Positions 16,019 to 23,294 of a stretch of DNA of 48,076 nucleotides are shown here, piece by piece. The notes under the pieces were generated by a model. That model saw nothing but the letters and a program-made list of their open reading frames with translations. It was not told where the DNA came from and searched no databases. This DNA comes from Proteobacteria bacterium HN_bin10 (GTDB lineage: Bacteria > Pseudomonadota > Alphaproteobacteria > Caulobacterales > Aquidulcibacteraceae): positions 1-48,076 of the forward strand of contig LWDN01000010.1 in NCBI GenBank assembly GCA_002083515.1. Direction: 5' to 3'. Both the position numbers and the translations under genes were made by a program. Every line of letters starts with the position of its first letter. Positions within the stretch are counted from its first letter, which is position 1.

Positions 16019-16924
16019 TTATTGAGCGTAAAGCTCGGATACGTTCAGCACGGACGGCTGCAAGTCGCCTTGGGAGAAGGTGCCAACCCAAATGTCGTAC
16101 TGACCCGAGGCGGGCTGCGCGATGGTGATAGCCGGGTTCAAGCCGTTGTTGCCGCCGTCGTCGTCACACAGCCATTGACCGCTCGCGTCGTTGATCACGA
16201 GCGTGGTGTCGGCTTCGGACTCAACCGAAAACACCAGCGGCAGCGAGCCGTCGCCGGCCGTCCAGTTCACGCGATAGTCCGGCGCGCGCGCGATCCATCC
16301 GGAGCAGCCCGGCATCTGGAAGGCGTTGTAATCGCCGCCCGCGGAAATCTGGGCTGCGTGCGGGTCCGGTTGGAATCCCGAGACAAGATCGACCGAGCCA
16401 TAGGCAGGTTCCAGCGCGAAGTCCGGCAAGTCCTGCGGCAGCGTATCGGCGGGTCCGCCCAGTTCCGAGATGAACAATTGCGCGGGCGCGAGTTCGTCGG
16501 TGCCGAAGCGGCCCACCCAAATCTGATAACGGCCGCTGCGCGGAGTGCTCCAGCTGATCACCGGATTGAGATCGCCGCCATTGTCGTCGTCGCACATCCA
16601 TTGGCCGTTGGGCCCCTTGACCACCAACGTCGTATCGGTGTCGGCGACGACGCCGACATAAAGCGGCGCATCGCCGGCGCGATAGCGGAGCGTGAAGCTC
16701 GGCCGCTCAGCGATGAAGCCGCGGCAATTGTCGCTCACCGTAGACACATCGATCGGTCCGCCCGCGTTGACGGTGACGGCGTGCGGGTCAGGCACGAAAC
16801 CTTCGCGCAATTGCACGTGGCCGAACGTGCCTTGCGCGCTTGAGTTGATGCGTTGCGCGTAGGCCGGCGCGACCATGAGGGTGAGCGCCGCGGTAGCGGC
16901 TAATACGCGTTTGAATGATGTCAT
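16019..16924 (-). CDS. Secreted protein with two tandem PPC-like beta repeats
   Basis: 301 residues: a clear signal peptide (MTSFKRVLAATAALTLMVAPAYA) followed by two homologous units at residues about 32-160 and 172-300. Each unit has F-x-PDPH-A near its start, a single Cys followed by G-[FW]-IA, RAGD or TAGDGS, ADTTLVV or ADTTLVI, GQW-[ML]-CDDD, then LNP-[VA]-I and SG-[RQ]-Y-[QD]-IWVG-x-F. This is the pattern of a bacterial pre-peptidase C-terminal (PPC)-like beta sandwich; the DDD runs may bind calcium. No enzyme domain is attached. The ATG at 16924 has GGGGA upstream. Probably periplasmic or secreted; function unknown. Confidence 0.82.
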   Translation of the reverse strand: MTSFKRVLAATAALTLMVAPAYAQRINSSAQGTFGHVQLREGFVPDPHAVTVNAGGPIDVSTVSDNCRGFIAERPSFTLRYRAGDAPLYVGVVADTDTTLVVKGPNGQWMCDDDNGGDLNPVISWSTPRSGRYQIWVGRFGTDELAPAQLFISELGGPADTLPQDLPDFALEPAYGSVDLVSGFQPDPHAAQISAGGDYNAFQMPGCSGWIARAPDYRVNWTAGDGSLPLVFSVESEADTTLVINDASGQWLCDDDGGNNGLNPAITIAQPASGQYDIWVGTFSQGDLQPSVLNVSELYAQ

Positions 16925-17114
16925 GATAATCCCCGATCGGTTCGTGGTGCGCGCATCTTCTCCTCCGCCCGTTGGAACGCAAGCACGGACCTCAGGGAAA
17001 CAAGGCGATTTCAAGGTATTTTGCCAGCGCAGCGGACTTGAAATCGGAATCAGCTTTTCGGGGCAGGCGGGGTTTCCGGTTTCAAGTCCATAAGCTGCGC
17101 TAAGAACTAAGATT

Positions 17115-17188
17115 CTACAGCATCGTGCGTCAAATGCGACCCACCGGGTGGGGCGGACGCTTGTCGCATTTGACGCACGATGCTGTAG
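17115..17188. repeat. Perfect 26-bp inverted repeat (long hairpin)
   Basis: The arms 17115-17140 and 17163-17188 are exact reverse complements over 26 bases, separated by 22 bases that contain a smaller palindrome (CCACCGGGTGG). It begins 3 bases past the stop of the polysaccharide deacetylase gene (minus strand). It has no T-tract on either side, so it is not a classical terminator, although a stem this long could stop or protect the transcript. No second copy is seen in the window. Confidence 0.9.
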
Positions 17189-17191
17189 CCC

Positions 17192-19069
17192 TCAACGCCA
17201 GGTGATGCGGGCGCCATCGGCGGCGCCGTCGACGATCAGCCGGCCGTTCGCCAACCGCACGCCATCGCCATTGCGATTTGCCGACGCGGCTCTCGGGAAC
17301 AGCACCGCGATTGGCTGCGCATCGTCGGCGTTGTGAATAGTCGCGGTCCAAGCGCCCTCGCCCCCGGTCACGTCGATATCGAGCGCATCACGCGCGCGCC
17401 ACCAAGCGGCGTATTCGTCAAGTGCGCCGATCCAAGCCCGCGATCGCCAGCGCTCGATCAGCCGCCGTTCGAACTCGAGCTTGTGTCCCGTGATGTCGGT
17501 GTGGATCAGCACGACAACCAGCCCGCGCCGCCGCGCGATCTGTTCGATCACCTCGTTGGCGGCATCGAAGCGGTCGCCGAGACGCGGCGGCTTTTCGTCC
17601 TCAATCGTCACCGGGAATTCGAACACCGGCGCAAGACTCTCGCCTTCGCGGCCAAAGGTGGTTTGAAACGGCAGGTGCGTTAGCGAGGCGCCGGCCATCA
17701 TCGATGACGAGTTGAGATAGCCCGTGGCGACCAGCGCCTCCGGCAGGCGAAAAGGGTGAGAGAGGTGGCCCGGCCGGAAGGATCGCACCGGCGCGCCGGT
17801 GAAGTGCTCCAGCAAATAGCGCGACACCCGCAATTCGCCCAACACCGTGCCGCCGCTCGCGGCGGTTCGGCTTTCGACATAGGGCCGATAGCTTGGGTAG
17901 CTCTCGTCGCCGCGCCCAAATGGGAAGTTGCGGAACGCGTACGCATGCGACACCGAATGGCTGGCGATTTCCATCCCTTGCAAAGCGAGGTCGCGGAACA
18001 GCGGCGCCGTTTCGCGTGTCAGGAACACATCGTCGTTGTAGTCGCGGATGTACTTGGTCTGCAGGAAGTAGGTCGCGCGCACCCCCGCCTCCCGCTCCAT
18101 GGCCGCATAGGCGGCCGCATTCTCGACCGAGCGCGTGTAGTCGATATCGTGAGTAAGGACGATGGCGACCTCGCGCCCCGGCGGCGCCGTATCGAAGAGC
18201 CACGGCATCGGCTCGCCCTCAACATAAAGATCGCGCACCCAGCGCACCATCACATCGAGGCTGGGCTCAAACACATTCACGTAGTCGCGACCAACTTGCT
18301 CGGTTCGTCCGTCGAACGCCCGCCGCGCCAGCAGGCCGAGATCGACGCCCATCAGGCATGCGCGCCCGCCGGAATCGTTGCACACGACGCCGGCGCTGCC
18401 GTCCTCATAACGCGCCGCCACGGTGGCGCCGGCCAATTGAAATGCGTGGGAGGCGAGCGGCGCTTCGCTCTGCGCATTGGTGAAGTACGTCAGCGCCTCT
18501 TCCGGCGCCGCATCGCTCCAGCGCAGCGTCTCGCGCGTTCGCGCCGCATCCGAACCGGACACGCCAAACACCGGTTCGAGCCCCCCGCCTTGCAGATCGA
18601 ACCCGATCAAGGTTCCACCGGCGCGGACGTGCCGCGCCAAACCGCGCAGCGCCTCCGGCGCCAAGGCCCGGCCCGATATGATCGGGTAGACCATCACCAC
18701 GCGATGACGCAGAGCCCGCGCGGCGTCCGTCGTCATGGTGAACGGCACGCCCGCGGCACGGAAGGCCCGCGCGAGGCCGAGCCATTGCGATTGCGCATCC
18801 GTCACCAGGATCGCCAAACGGTGCTCGGACCCGCGCTCGAATGATGCCAGCTGCGTCGGCGTTATCGCCGGCGGCGTGTCGCGGCCAGCCGGCCCGGCGA
18901 TGTCTTCAAAATGGTAGAATGCTTGCGCGCGGTTGGCGGCATGCAGCATCGCACCCGCTGCGACAACGATCGCGGCGATCGCCGCAAACACCGCCAGCAA
19001 TCGCAAGCGCGGCCCGATGGGCCTGGTCGGTTTTTCGTCGGCGCCCCCGCCGCCCTCCGTTCGCATCAT
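17192..19069 (-). CDS. Membrane-anchored polysaccharide deacetylase-like protein with N-terminal GATase-like domain
   Basis: About 625 residues. One membrane span at about 24-44 (LRLLAVFAAIAAIVVAAGAML) anchors it. Residues about 80-260 (LAILVTDAQSQWLGLARAF..., HVRAGGTLIGFDL) look like a class-I-glutamine-amidotransferase-like or ThuA-like fold. Residues about 300-560 form a NodB-type deacetylase with the metal-site Asp in LTHDIDYT and the two His of HSVSH. RSFRPGHLSHP and VVVLIHTDITGH are later motifs, the His of LIHTD being the expected base. The C-terminal 80 residues are beta-rich. The start ATG 19069 overlaps the mutL stop as ATGA, so it is probably coupled to mutL. The frame extended to 19138 runs antisense-free into mutL and is rejected. 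Substrate probably a cell-surface glycan (inference). Confidence 0.82.
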   Translation of the reverse strand: MMRTEGGGGADEKPTRPIGPRLRLLAVFAAIAAIVVAAGAMLHAANRAQAFYHFEDIAGPAGRDTPPAITPTQLASFERGSEHRLAILVTDAQSQWLGLARAFRAAGVPFTMTTDAARALRHRVVMVYPIISGRALAPEALRGLARHVRAGGTLIGFDLQGGGLEPVFGVSGSDAARTRETLRWSDAAPEEALTYFTNAQSEAPLASHAFQLAGATVAARYEDGSAGVVCNDSGGRACLMGVDLGLLARRAFDGRTEQVGRDYVNVFEPSLDVMVRWVRDLYVEGEPMPWLFDTAPPGREVAIVLTHDIDYTRSVENAAAYAAMEREAGVRATYFLQTKYIRDYNDDVFLTRETAPLFRDLALQGMEIASHSVSHAYAFRNFPFGRGDESYPSYRPYVESRTAASGGTVLGELRVSRYLLEHFTGAPVRSFRPGHLSHPFRLPEALVATGYLNSSSMMAGASLTHLPFQTTFGREGESLAPVFEFPVTIEDEKPPRLGDRFDAANEVIEQIARRRGLVVVLIHTDITGHKLEFERRLIERWRSRAWIGALDEYAAWWRARDALDIDVTGGEGAWTATIHNADDAQPIAVLFPRAASANRNGDGVRLANGRLIVDGAADGARITWR

Positions 19070-20916
19070 CGTCGTCCGAACAATTTTTCGATGTCGGCGA
19101 GCTTCAGCTCGACGTAGGTCGGGCGGCCGTGGTTGCATTGGCCCGAATACGGCGTCGCTTCCATTTGCCGGAGCAAGGCATTCATTTCATCGCCCGAAAG
19201 CCGCCGGCCCGCGCGCACCGATCCATGACAGGCGATCGATGAGCACACCGCCTCCAACTTTTCCTTCAGCGCGTGCGCTTCGCCAAGCTCGGCGATATCG
19301 TCGGCTAAGTCCTTCAACATGCCGGCCGCGTCGATCTGCCCGAGCAAAGCCGGCGTCTCGCGCACCAAAACGGCGCCCGGGCCGAATGGCTCGATCACCA
19401 GGCCAAGTTGCGCCAGCTCATCGGCGCGCGCGGCAAGCGCTTCCGCTTCGCTGGGATCGAGTTCGACCACTTCGGGGATGAGCAAGCCCTGACGCGGCAC
19501 GCCGCCATTGGCCAGCGCCTGCTTGATGCGCTCATAGACGAGCCGCTCGTGCGCGGCGTGCTGATCGACGATGACGATGCCGTCCTCGGTCTGCGCGACG
19601 ATGTAGGTCTCGTGCACCTGCGCCCGCGCCGCGCCGAGCGGGAAAAAGCGCGCATCGTCATCGCTAACCTGGACCGCCGGCATCCTGCCGGCGATCTCCT
19701 CCAAATCACGAGCCTCTATGCCGGCTGGAAGCCGGCGTTCCGGTGCCTCCACCCGGGCGCTCGGCATCATGAAATCGCCCGGCGCGATCGCCTCCTCGGC
19801 CACGCCCCAGGCGCGCAGCCCCGGTTGCGGCGTGTAGTGCGGGCGTATGGCGCCGAACGCTGACTGCGCCGTCGTGGTCGAAGCGCGGTGGCCTGCGCCC
19901 GCGAGCGCATGGCTCAGCGCGCCGACGATCAGCCCGCGCACCAACGCCGCATCGCGGAAACGCACTTCCGTCTTCGCCGGATGCACGTTCACATCGACTT
20001 CGCTCGGCGGCAGATCGAGAAAGAGCGCCGCCACCGGGTGGCGATCGCGCGCCAGCAAGTCCTGATAGGCCGCACGCACGGCGCCTACGATGAGCTTGTC
20101 CTTCACCGGGCGCCCGTTGACGAACAGATGCTGATGCTCGCGCGTGCCGCGGCTGAACGTCGGCAGACCGGCAAAACCGGAAAGCCGCACGGTGTCGCGC
20201 GTCTGATCGAGCGCGATGCAGTTCGGGGCGAAGTCCGATCCGAGGATGCCCGCGAGCCGCGCGCGCCTGCCTTCATTCTCCGGATCGGCCTCCGCCGCCA
20301 GCCGCAGCGACATGCGGCCATCGTGTTCCAGCGAGAACGCCACGTCGGGCCGCGCCATCGCGAGACGCTTCACCACATCGGCGACCGCCATCATCTCGGC
20401 GCGTTCCGACTTCATGAACTTGAGCCGCGCCGGCGTCGCAAAGAAGAGATCGCGCACCTCGACACGCGTGCCGCTGTCGCTGAGCGCGGCCCAGGCAGAG
20501 GGCTTGGCCGGTTGCAACTGTCCGCCTTCAACCTCGATGGTCCAGGCTTCGCCGGCGCCGCGCGCTTTCGAGGTGATTGCAAGCCGCGCCACCGCGCCAA
20601 TCGAAGGCAGAGCCTCGCCGCGGAATCCCATGGTGTGGATGTTCAAAAGATCGACATCGCCGCTGGCGCTCGCCGCAAGCTTCGAAGTGGCGTGGCGCTC
20701 GACCGCGAGCGCAAGTTCATCGCGCGGGATGCCGCCGCCATCGTCTTCTACCGCGATCAGCCCCAAGCCGCCGCGCTCGATGCGCACAGCGATTCGTTTC
20801 GCACCGGCGTCGAGCGCGTTCTCCACCAGTTCCTTGACCGCCGCAGCGGGGCGCTCGATCACCTCGCCGGCGGCGATGCGATTGACGGCTTCGGGAGGCA
20901 GACGGCGGATAGGCAT
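19066..20916 (-). CDS. mutL: DNA mismatch repair protein MutL
   Basis: Links MutS mismatch recognition to strand incision. 616 residues from ATG 20916 (MPIRRLPPEAV). The GHKL ATPase motifs are NRIAAGEVIERP, LVENALDAGA, VEDDGGGI and GFRGEALPSIGAV. The C-terminal domain carries the endonuclease motif DQHAAHERLVYE (DQHA-x2-E-x4-E) plus ACHGSVRAGR and GQCNHGRP, so this MutL is predicted to nick DNA, as expected where MutH is absent. The linker (about residues 350-420) includes RRLPAGIEA, encoded by a palindromic repeat fragment (19717-19742). The ribosome site is weak. The stop overlaps the deacetylase ATG by 4 bases. Confidence 0.97.
   Translation of the reverse strand: MPIRRLPPEAVNRIAAGEVIERPAAAVKELVENALDAGAKRIAVRIERGGLGLIAVEDDGGGIPRDELALAVERHATSKLAASASGDVDLLNIHTMGFRGEALPSIGAVARLAITSKARGAGEAWTIEVEGGQLQPAKPSAWAALSDSGTRVEVRDLFFATPARLKFMKSERAEMMAVADVVKRLAMARPDVAFSLEHDGRMSLRLAAEADPENEGRRARLAGILGSDFAPNCIALDQTRDTVRLSGFAGLPTFSRGTREHQHLFVNGRPVKDKLIVGAVRAAYQDLLARDRHPVAALFLDLPPSEVDVNVHPAKTEVRFRDAALVRGLIVGALSHALAGAGHRASTTTAQSAFGAIRPHYTPQPGLRAWGVAEEAIAPGDFMMPSARVEAPERRLPAGIEARDLEEIAGRMPAVQVSDDDARFFPLGAARAQVHETYIVAQTEDGIVIVDQHAAHERLVYERIKQALANGGVPRQGLLIPEVVELDPSEAEALAARADELAQLGLVIEPFGPGAVLVRETPALLGQIDAAGMLKDLADDIAELGEAHALKEKLEAVCSSIACHGSVRAGRRLSGDEMNALLRQMEATPYSGQCNHGRPTYVELKLADIEKLFGRR
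19717..19742. repeat. Palindromic repeat fragment inside mutL
   Basis: The hairpin GCCGGCT-GGA-AGCCGGC (19720-19736) with flanks TAT and GTTCC matches the half-unit of repeat R5 at 31657-31683 (ATGCGGGTCTGAAGACCCGC followed by GGTCC). It is read in frame as part of the variable MutL linker and changes nothing in the conserved domains. Confidence 0.55.
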
Positions 20917-20974
20917 GGGAATCGCAGGAGAGTAGCATAGCGGTTTGTTGCCGCCTCGCATCAATCGGACGCCG

Positions 20975-21760
20975 ATGCCCCAAGACCAAAACGGCCTGCA
21001 GATGAAATCGCCGACCTATCGGCTGGCCGCGCTCGACCACGACTTCCTGCTGTCGCGCGAAATGCGCGGCGTGCGCTTCATGCTCGAATACGAAAAGGCC
21101 GACCGAGCACTGCAGAGCTACGGCATCCGCTCGACCATCGTCGTGTTCGGTTCGGCGCGGATCAGAGAGGATGGCCTCGGCCGTCAGGCGCATTGGTACG
21201 CCGAGGCGCGCAAATTCGGTCTCATCGCCTCGCAACGAGGCGGCGCAGCGGCCCCAGAAGGCCAACCCCATTACAACGTCATCGCCACCGGCGGCGGGCC
21301 CGGCGCCATGGAGGCCGCCAATCGCGGCGCGCGCGACGCCCATGCGCCCACCATCGGCTTCAACATCCGCCTGCCGGAAGAGCAGGAACCCAATCCTTAC
21401 ACGACGCCGGAGCTAACGTTCCAATTTCACTATTTCGCCATGCGCAAGATGCATTTGGCCATGCGCGCGAACGCGCTGGTGGTCTTCCCCGGCGGCTTCG
21501 GCACGCTCGACGAGTTGTTCGAAATTCTCACTCTGCGGCAAACGCGCAAGGCGCGGCTCATTCCGATCGTGCTGTTCGACGAGGCCTATTGGCGCTCGAT
21601 CATCACTTTTGAGGCGCTGGTCGAGCACGGCATGATCCAAGCCGAAGACCTCTCGCTCTTCCGCTTCGCCGAAAACGCCGAAGAGATTTGGTCGGCGCTG
21701 GTTGCGCAGGGCATCGGCATTCCAGGCGCCGACGACGAAGACCTGGCGCGGGATATGTGA
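20975..21760 (+). CDS. LOG-family protein (TIGR00730 type)
   Basis: Relative of LONELY GUY phosphoribohydrolases, which release a base from a nucleoside 5'-monophosphate (cytokinin activation in plants, purine nucleotide turnover in bacteria). 261 residues. The family motifs are VFGSARI near the N-terminus, IATGGGPGAMEAANRGA, and the signature PGGFGTLDELFEIL with its conserved Gly-rich loop and Glu. MRKMHLAMRANALVVFPGG carries the conserved Arg. The longer LOG form with about 40 N-terminal residues is seen here. I chose ATG 20975 (MPQDQNGLQ); ATG 21002 is possible. It is divergent from mutL. Confidence 0.87.
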   Translation: MPQDQNGLQMKSPTYRLAALDHDFLLSREMRGVRFMLEYEKADRALQSYGIRSTIVVFGSARIREDGLGRQAHWYAEARKFGLIASQRGGAAAPEGQPHYNVIATGGGPGAMEAANRGARDAHAPTIGFNIRLPEEQEPNPYTTPELTFQFHYFAMRKMHLAMRANALVVFPGGFGTLDELFEILTLRQTRKARLIPIVLFDEAYWRSIITFEALVEHGMIQAEDLSLFRFAENAEEIWSALVAQGIGIPGADDEDLARDM

Positions 21761-21767
21761 GTCCGCC

Positions 21768-22367
21768 CTACTCGCGCACGCCGACGTACGCCCGCAACAC
21801 CTCAGCCGCCACGGCGCGCGTGCGGCCGGGCGGGCTGCCCATCAGTTCCGCCAGCGAACGTCCGAACAAGCCGACGCCCATCGCCAGCGCCACGCTGATC
21901 AGCACCAGATTCTCAGCCTGCTTCGGCGTCACGTCGCCGAACGACGCGCGCTTCAGCACCACCTCGCGCACCGCTTCGCGGATGTGGGTCATGCGCCGCC
22001 ACTCGCCGGTGAGTTCGAGCCACGCCGCCAGCCGCGCAGCGCCGCGTTTCTCGAACACAGCGAACAGCGCCTGAAATACCGCCTCTTGTTGATCGCCACG
22101 CGCGCCGCCTTCTCCGCCGAGCGCCATTACGTCGGCAATGAGCTGCGCCACCATGCGCTCCATGAGCGCCGCGTGCAGGCCATCGATGGAGCCGAAATGA
22201 TGCAGCACGCTGGCGTTGGCGACGCCGGCGGCGGCGGCGACCTCCGACAGCTTCAGCGCCAGCGGCCCCTCCTCCAGCAGCACTTTCTCCGCTGCGTTCA
22301 GGATGTTGTCGCGCGCCGCCCCGGCTTGGCGCCGCACCCGAACCTTGCCGATTTTTCTTATTGACAT
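21768..22367 (-). CDS. TetR-family transcriptional regulator
   Basis: 199 residues. The N-terminal helix-turn-helix has the usual TetR pattern: ILNAAEKVLLEEGPLALKLSEVAAAAGVANASVLHHFGSIDGL, residues about 21-63. The C-terminal ligand domain is helical and ends LGRSLAELMGSPPGRTRAVAAEVLRAYVG. It is divergent from the predicted hydrolase gene at 22428 and its own start codon (ATG 22367) overlaps a palindrome at 22358-22379, so it probably represses itself and the hydrolase. The ligand is unknown. It ends 7 bases from the convergent LOG gene. Confidence 0.93.
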   Translation of the reverse strand: MSIRKIGKVRVRRQAGAARDNILNAAEKVLLEEGPLALKLSEVAAAAGVANASVLHHFGSIDGLHAALMERMVAQLIADVMALGGEGGARGDQQEAVFQALFAVFEKRGAARLAAWLELTGEWRRMTHIREAVREVVLKRASFGDVTPKQAENLVLISVALAMGVGLFGRSLAELMGSPPGRTRAVAAEVLRAYVGVRE

Positions 22368-22379
22368 TTTTGTCAGTAA
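22358..22379. promoter_or_regulatory. Probable TetR operator
   Basis: The core TGACA-TTTT-TGTCA (22362-22366 and 22371-22375) is a perfect inverted repeat; extended arms TTATTGACA and TGTCAGTAA pair at 8 of 9 positions. It overlaps the regulator's own ATG and sits 49 bases before the divergent hydrolase ATG, the usual place for a TetR autoregulatory site. Its TTGACA also looks like a -35 element for the plus-strand gene, though no good -10 follows. Confidence 0.7.
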
Positions 22380-22427
22380 AGCCCAAATCGCGGCCTACGG
22401 CAATCCTATACGCGAGTTTCCTCTCCC

Positions 22428-23294
22428 ATGACCGCCCCAATGACCGCAAAGACCACGCCCGCCGATGTGAAGGTCCCGCCGCGCGACATCCGCTTCGATC
22501 TCGACGCGGCCAAGAACAATCACTGGCTTGGCGGCGATCCGGTCGGCACCGCCGTGTTCAACGCGCTGTCGCTCACCTTCCCGGACGGCGAGCGCATGTT
22601 CATCGACGCGGTGCGCCACTATCGTGGCGAAGTCAGCGGCAAGTTGGTGGAGGACGTGAAGGGCTTCATCGCGCAAGAAGCCATCCACTCGCGCGAACAT
22701 CACGTGCTCAATCAATTGATCGACCGTGACCGCTATCCGGTGGCGGCGGTCGAACAGGCGGTCAAGGATCGCGTCGCCTTTGCGCGCACGCGCGGGCCGA
22801 TGCGCATGCTGATCGCCACCATCGCGCTCGAGCACTTCACCGCGATGATGGCGGACTCGCACGCGCGCCATCAAAACCTGTTCGACAACGTCGATCCAGG
22901 CATCGAGCGCATGTGGCGCTGGCATGCGGTCGAGGAAACCGAGCACAAGGCCGTCGCTTATGATGTATTCATGCAAGTAACCAAGGACTGGCCGCCGCTG
23001 AAGCGCTACCTGCGCCGCTGCATCACTATGGCGCTGATCAGCTATTTCTTCACCCGCAACATCATCAACTACGCGGCGCTGCTGCTTGAAGCCGACGGCT
23101 ATTCGCGCAAAGACGCGCTGAAAGCAGTGAAGCGGTTCGTCTGGCGCACGCCTGGCCTCTTCACCCGCAATTTGAAGACCTATTTCGCCTGGTATCGCCC
23201 CGGCTTCCATCCCTGGGACGAAGACAATCGCGCGCTGGTCGCCGCCTGGAAGGCCGAGTTCGACGCCGATGTCGCCGCGCCGGTTGCGGCGTAA
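22428..23294 (+). CDS. Predicted metal-dependent hydrolase (PF10118 type, diiron-like)
   Basis: 288 residues. The family is annotated as predicted metal-dependent hydrolase and no reaction is established. Its conserved Glu and His residues recall a ferritin-like diiron site: EAIHSREHH near residue 85, ALEHFTAMM near residue 130, and WHAVEETEHKAVAYDV near residue 165. No signal peptide is present. Hydrophobic stretches such as ITMALISYFFTRNIINYAALL may contact membranes. The start ATG 22428 (MTAPMTAKTT) could also be ATG 22440. It is divergent from, and probably controlled by, the TetR gene. Its TAA (23292-23294) directly abuts the stop of the convergent pyk gene with no base between. Confidence 0.85.
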   Translation: MTAPMTAKTTPADVKVPPRDIRFDLDAAKNNHWLGGDPVGTAVFNALSLTFPDGERMFIDAVRHYRGEVSGKLVEDVKGFIAQEAIHSREHHVLNQLIDRDRYPVAAVEQAVKDRVAFARTRGPMRMLIATIALEHFTAMMADSHARHQNLFDNVDPGIERMWRWHAVEETEHKAVAYDVFMQVTKDWPPLKRYLRRCITMALISYFFTRNIINYAALLLEADGYSRKDALKAVKRFVWRTPGLFTRNLKTYFAWYRPGFHPWDEDNRALVAAWKAEFDADVAAPVAA

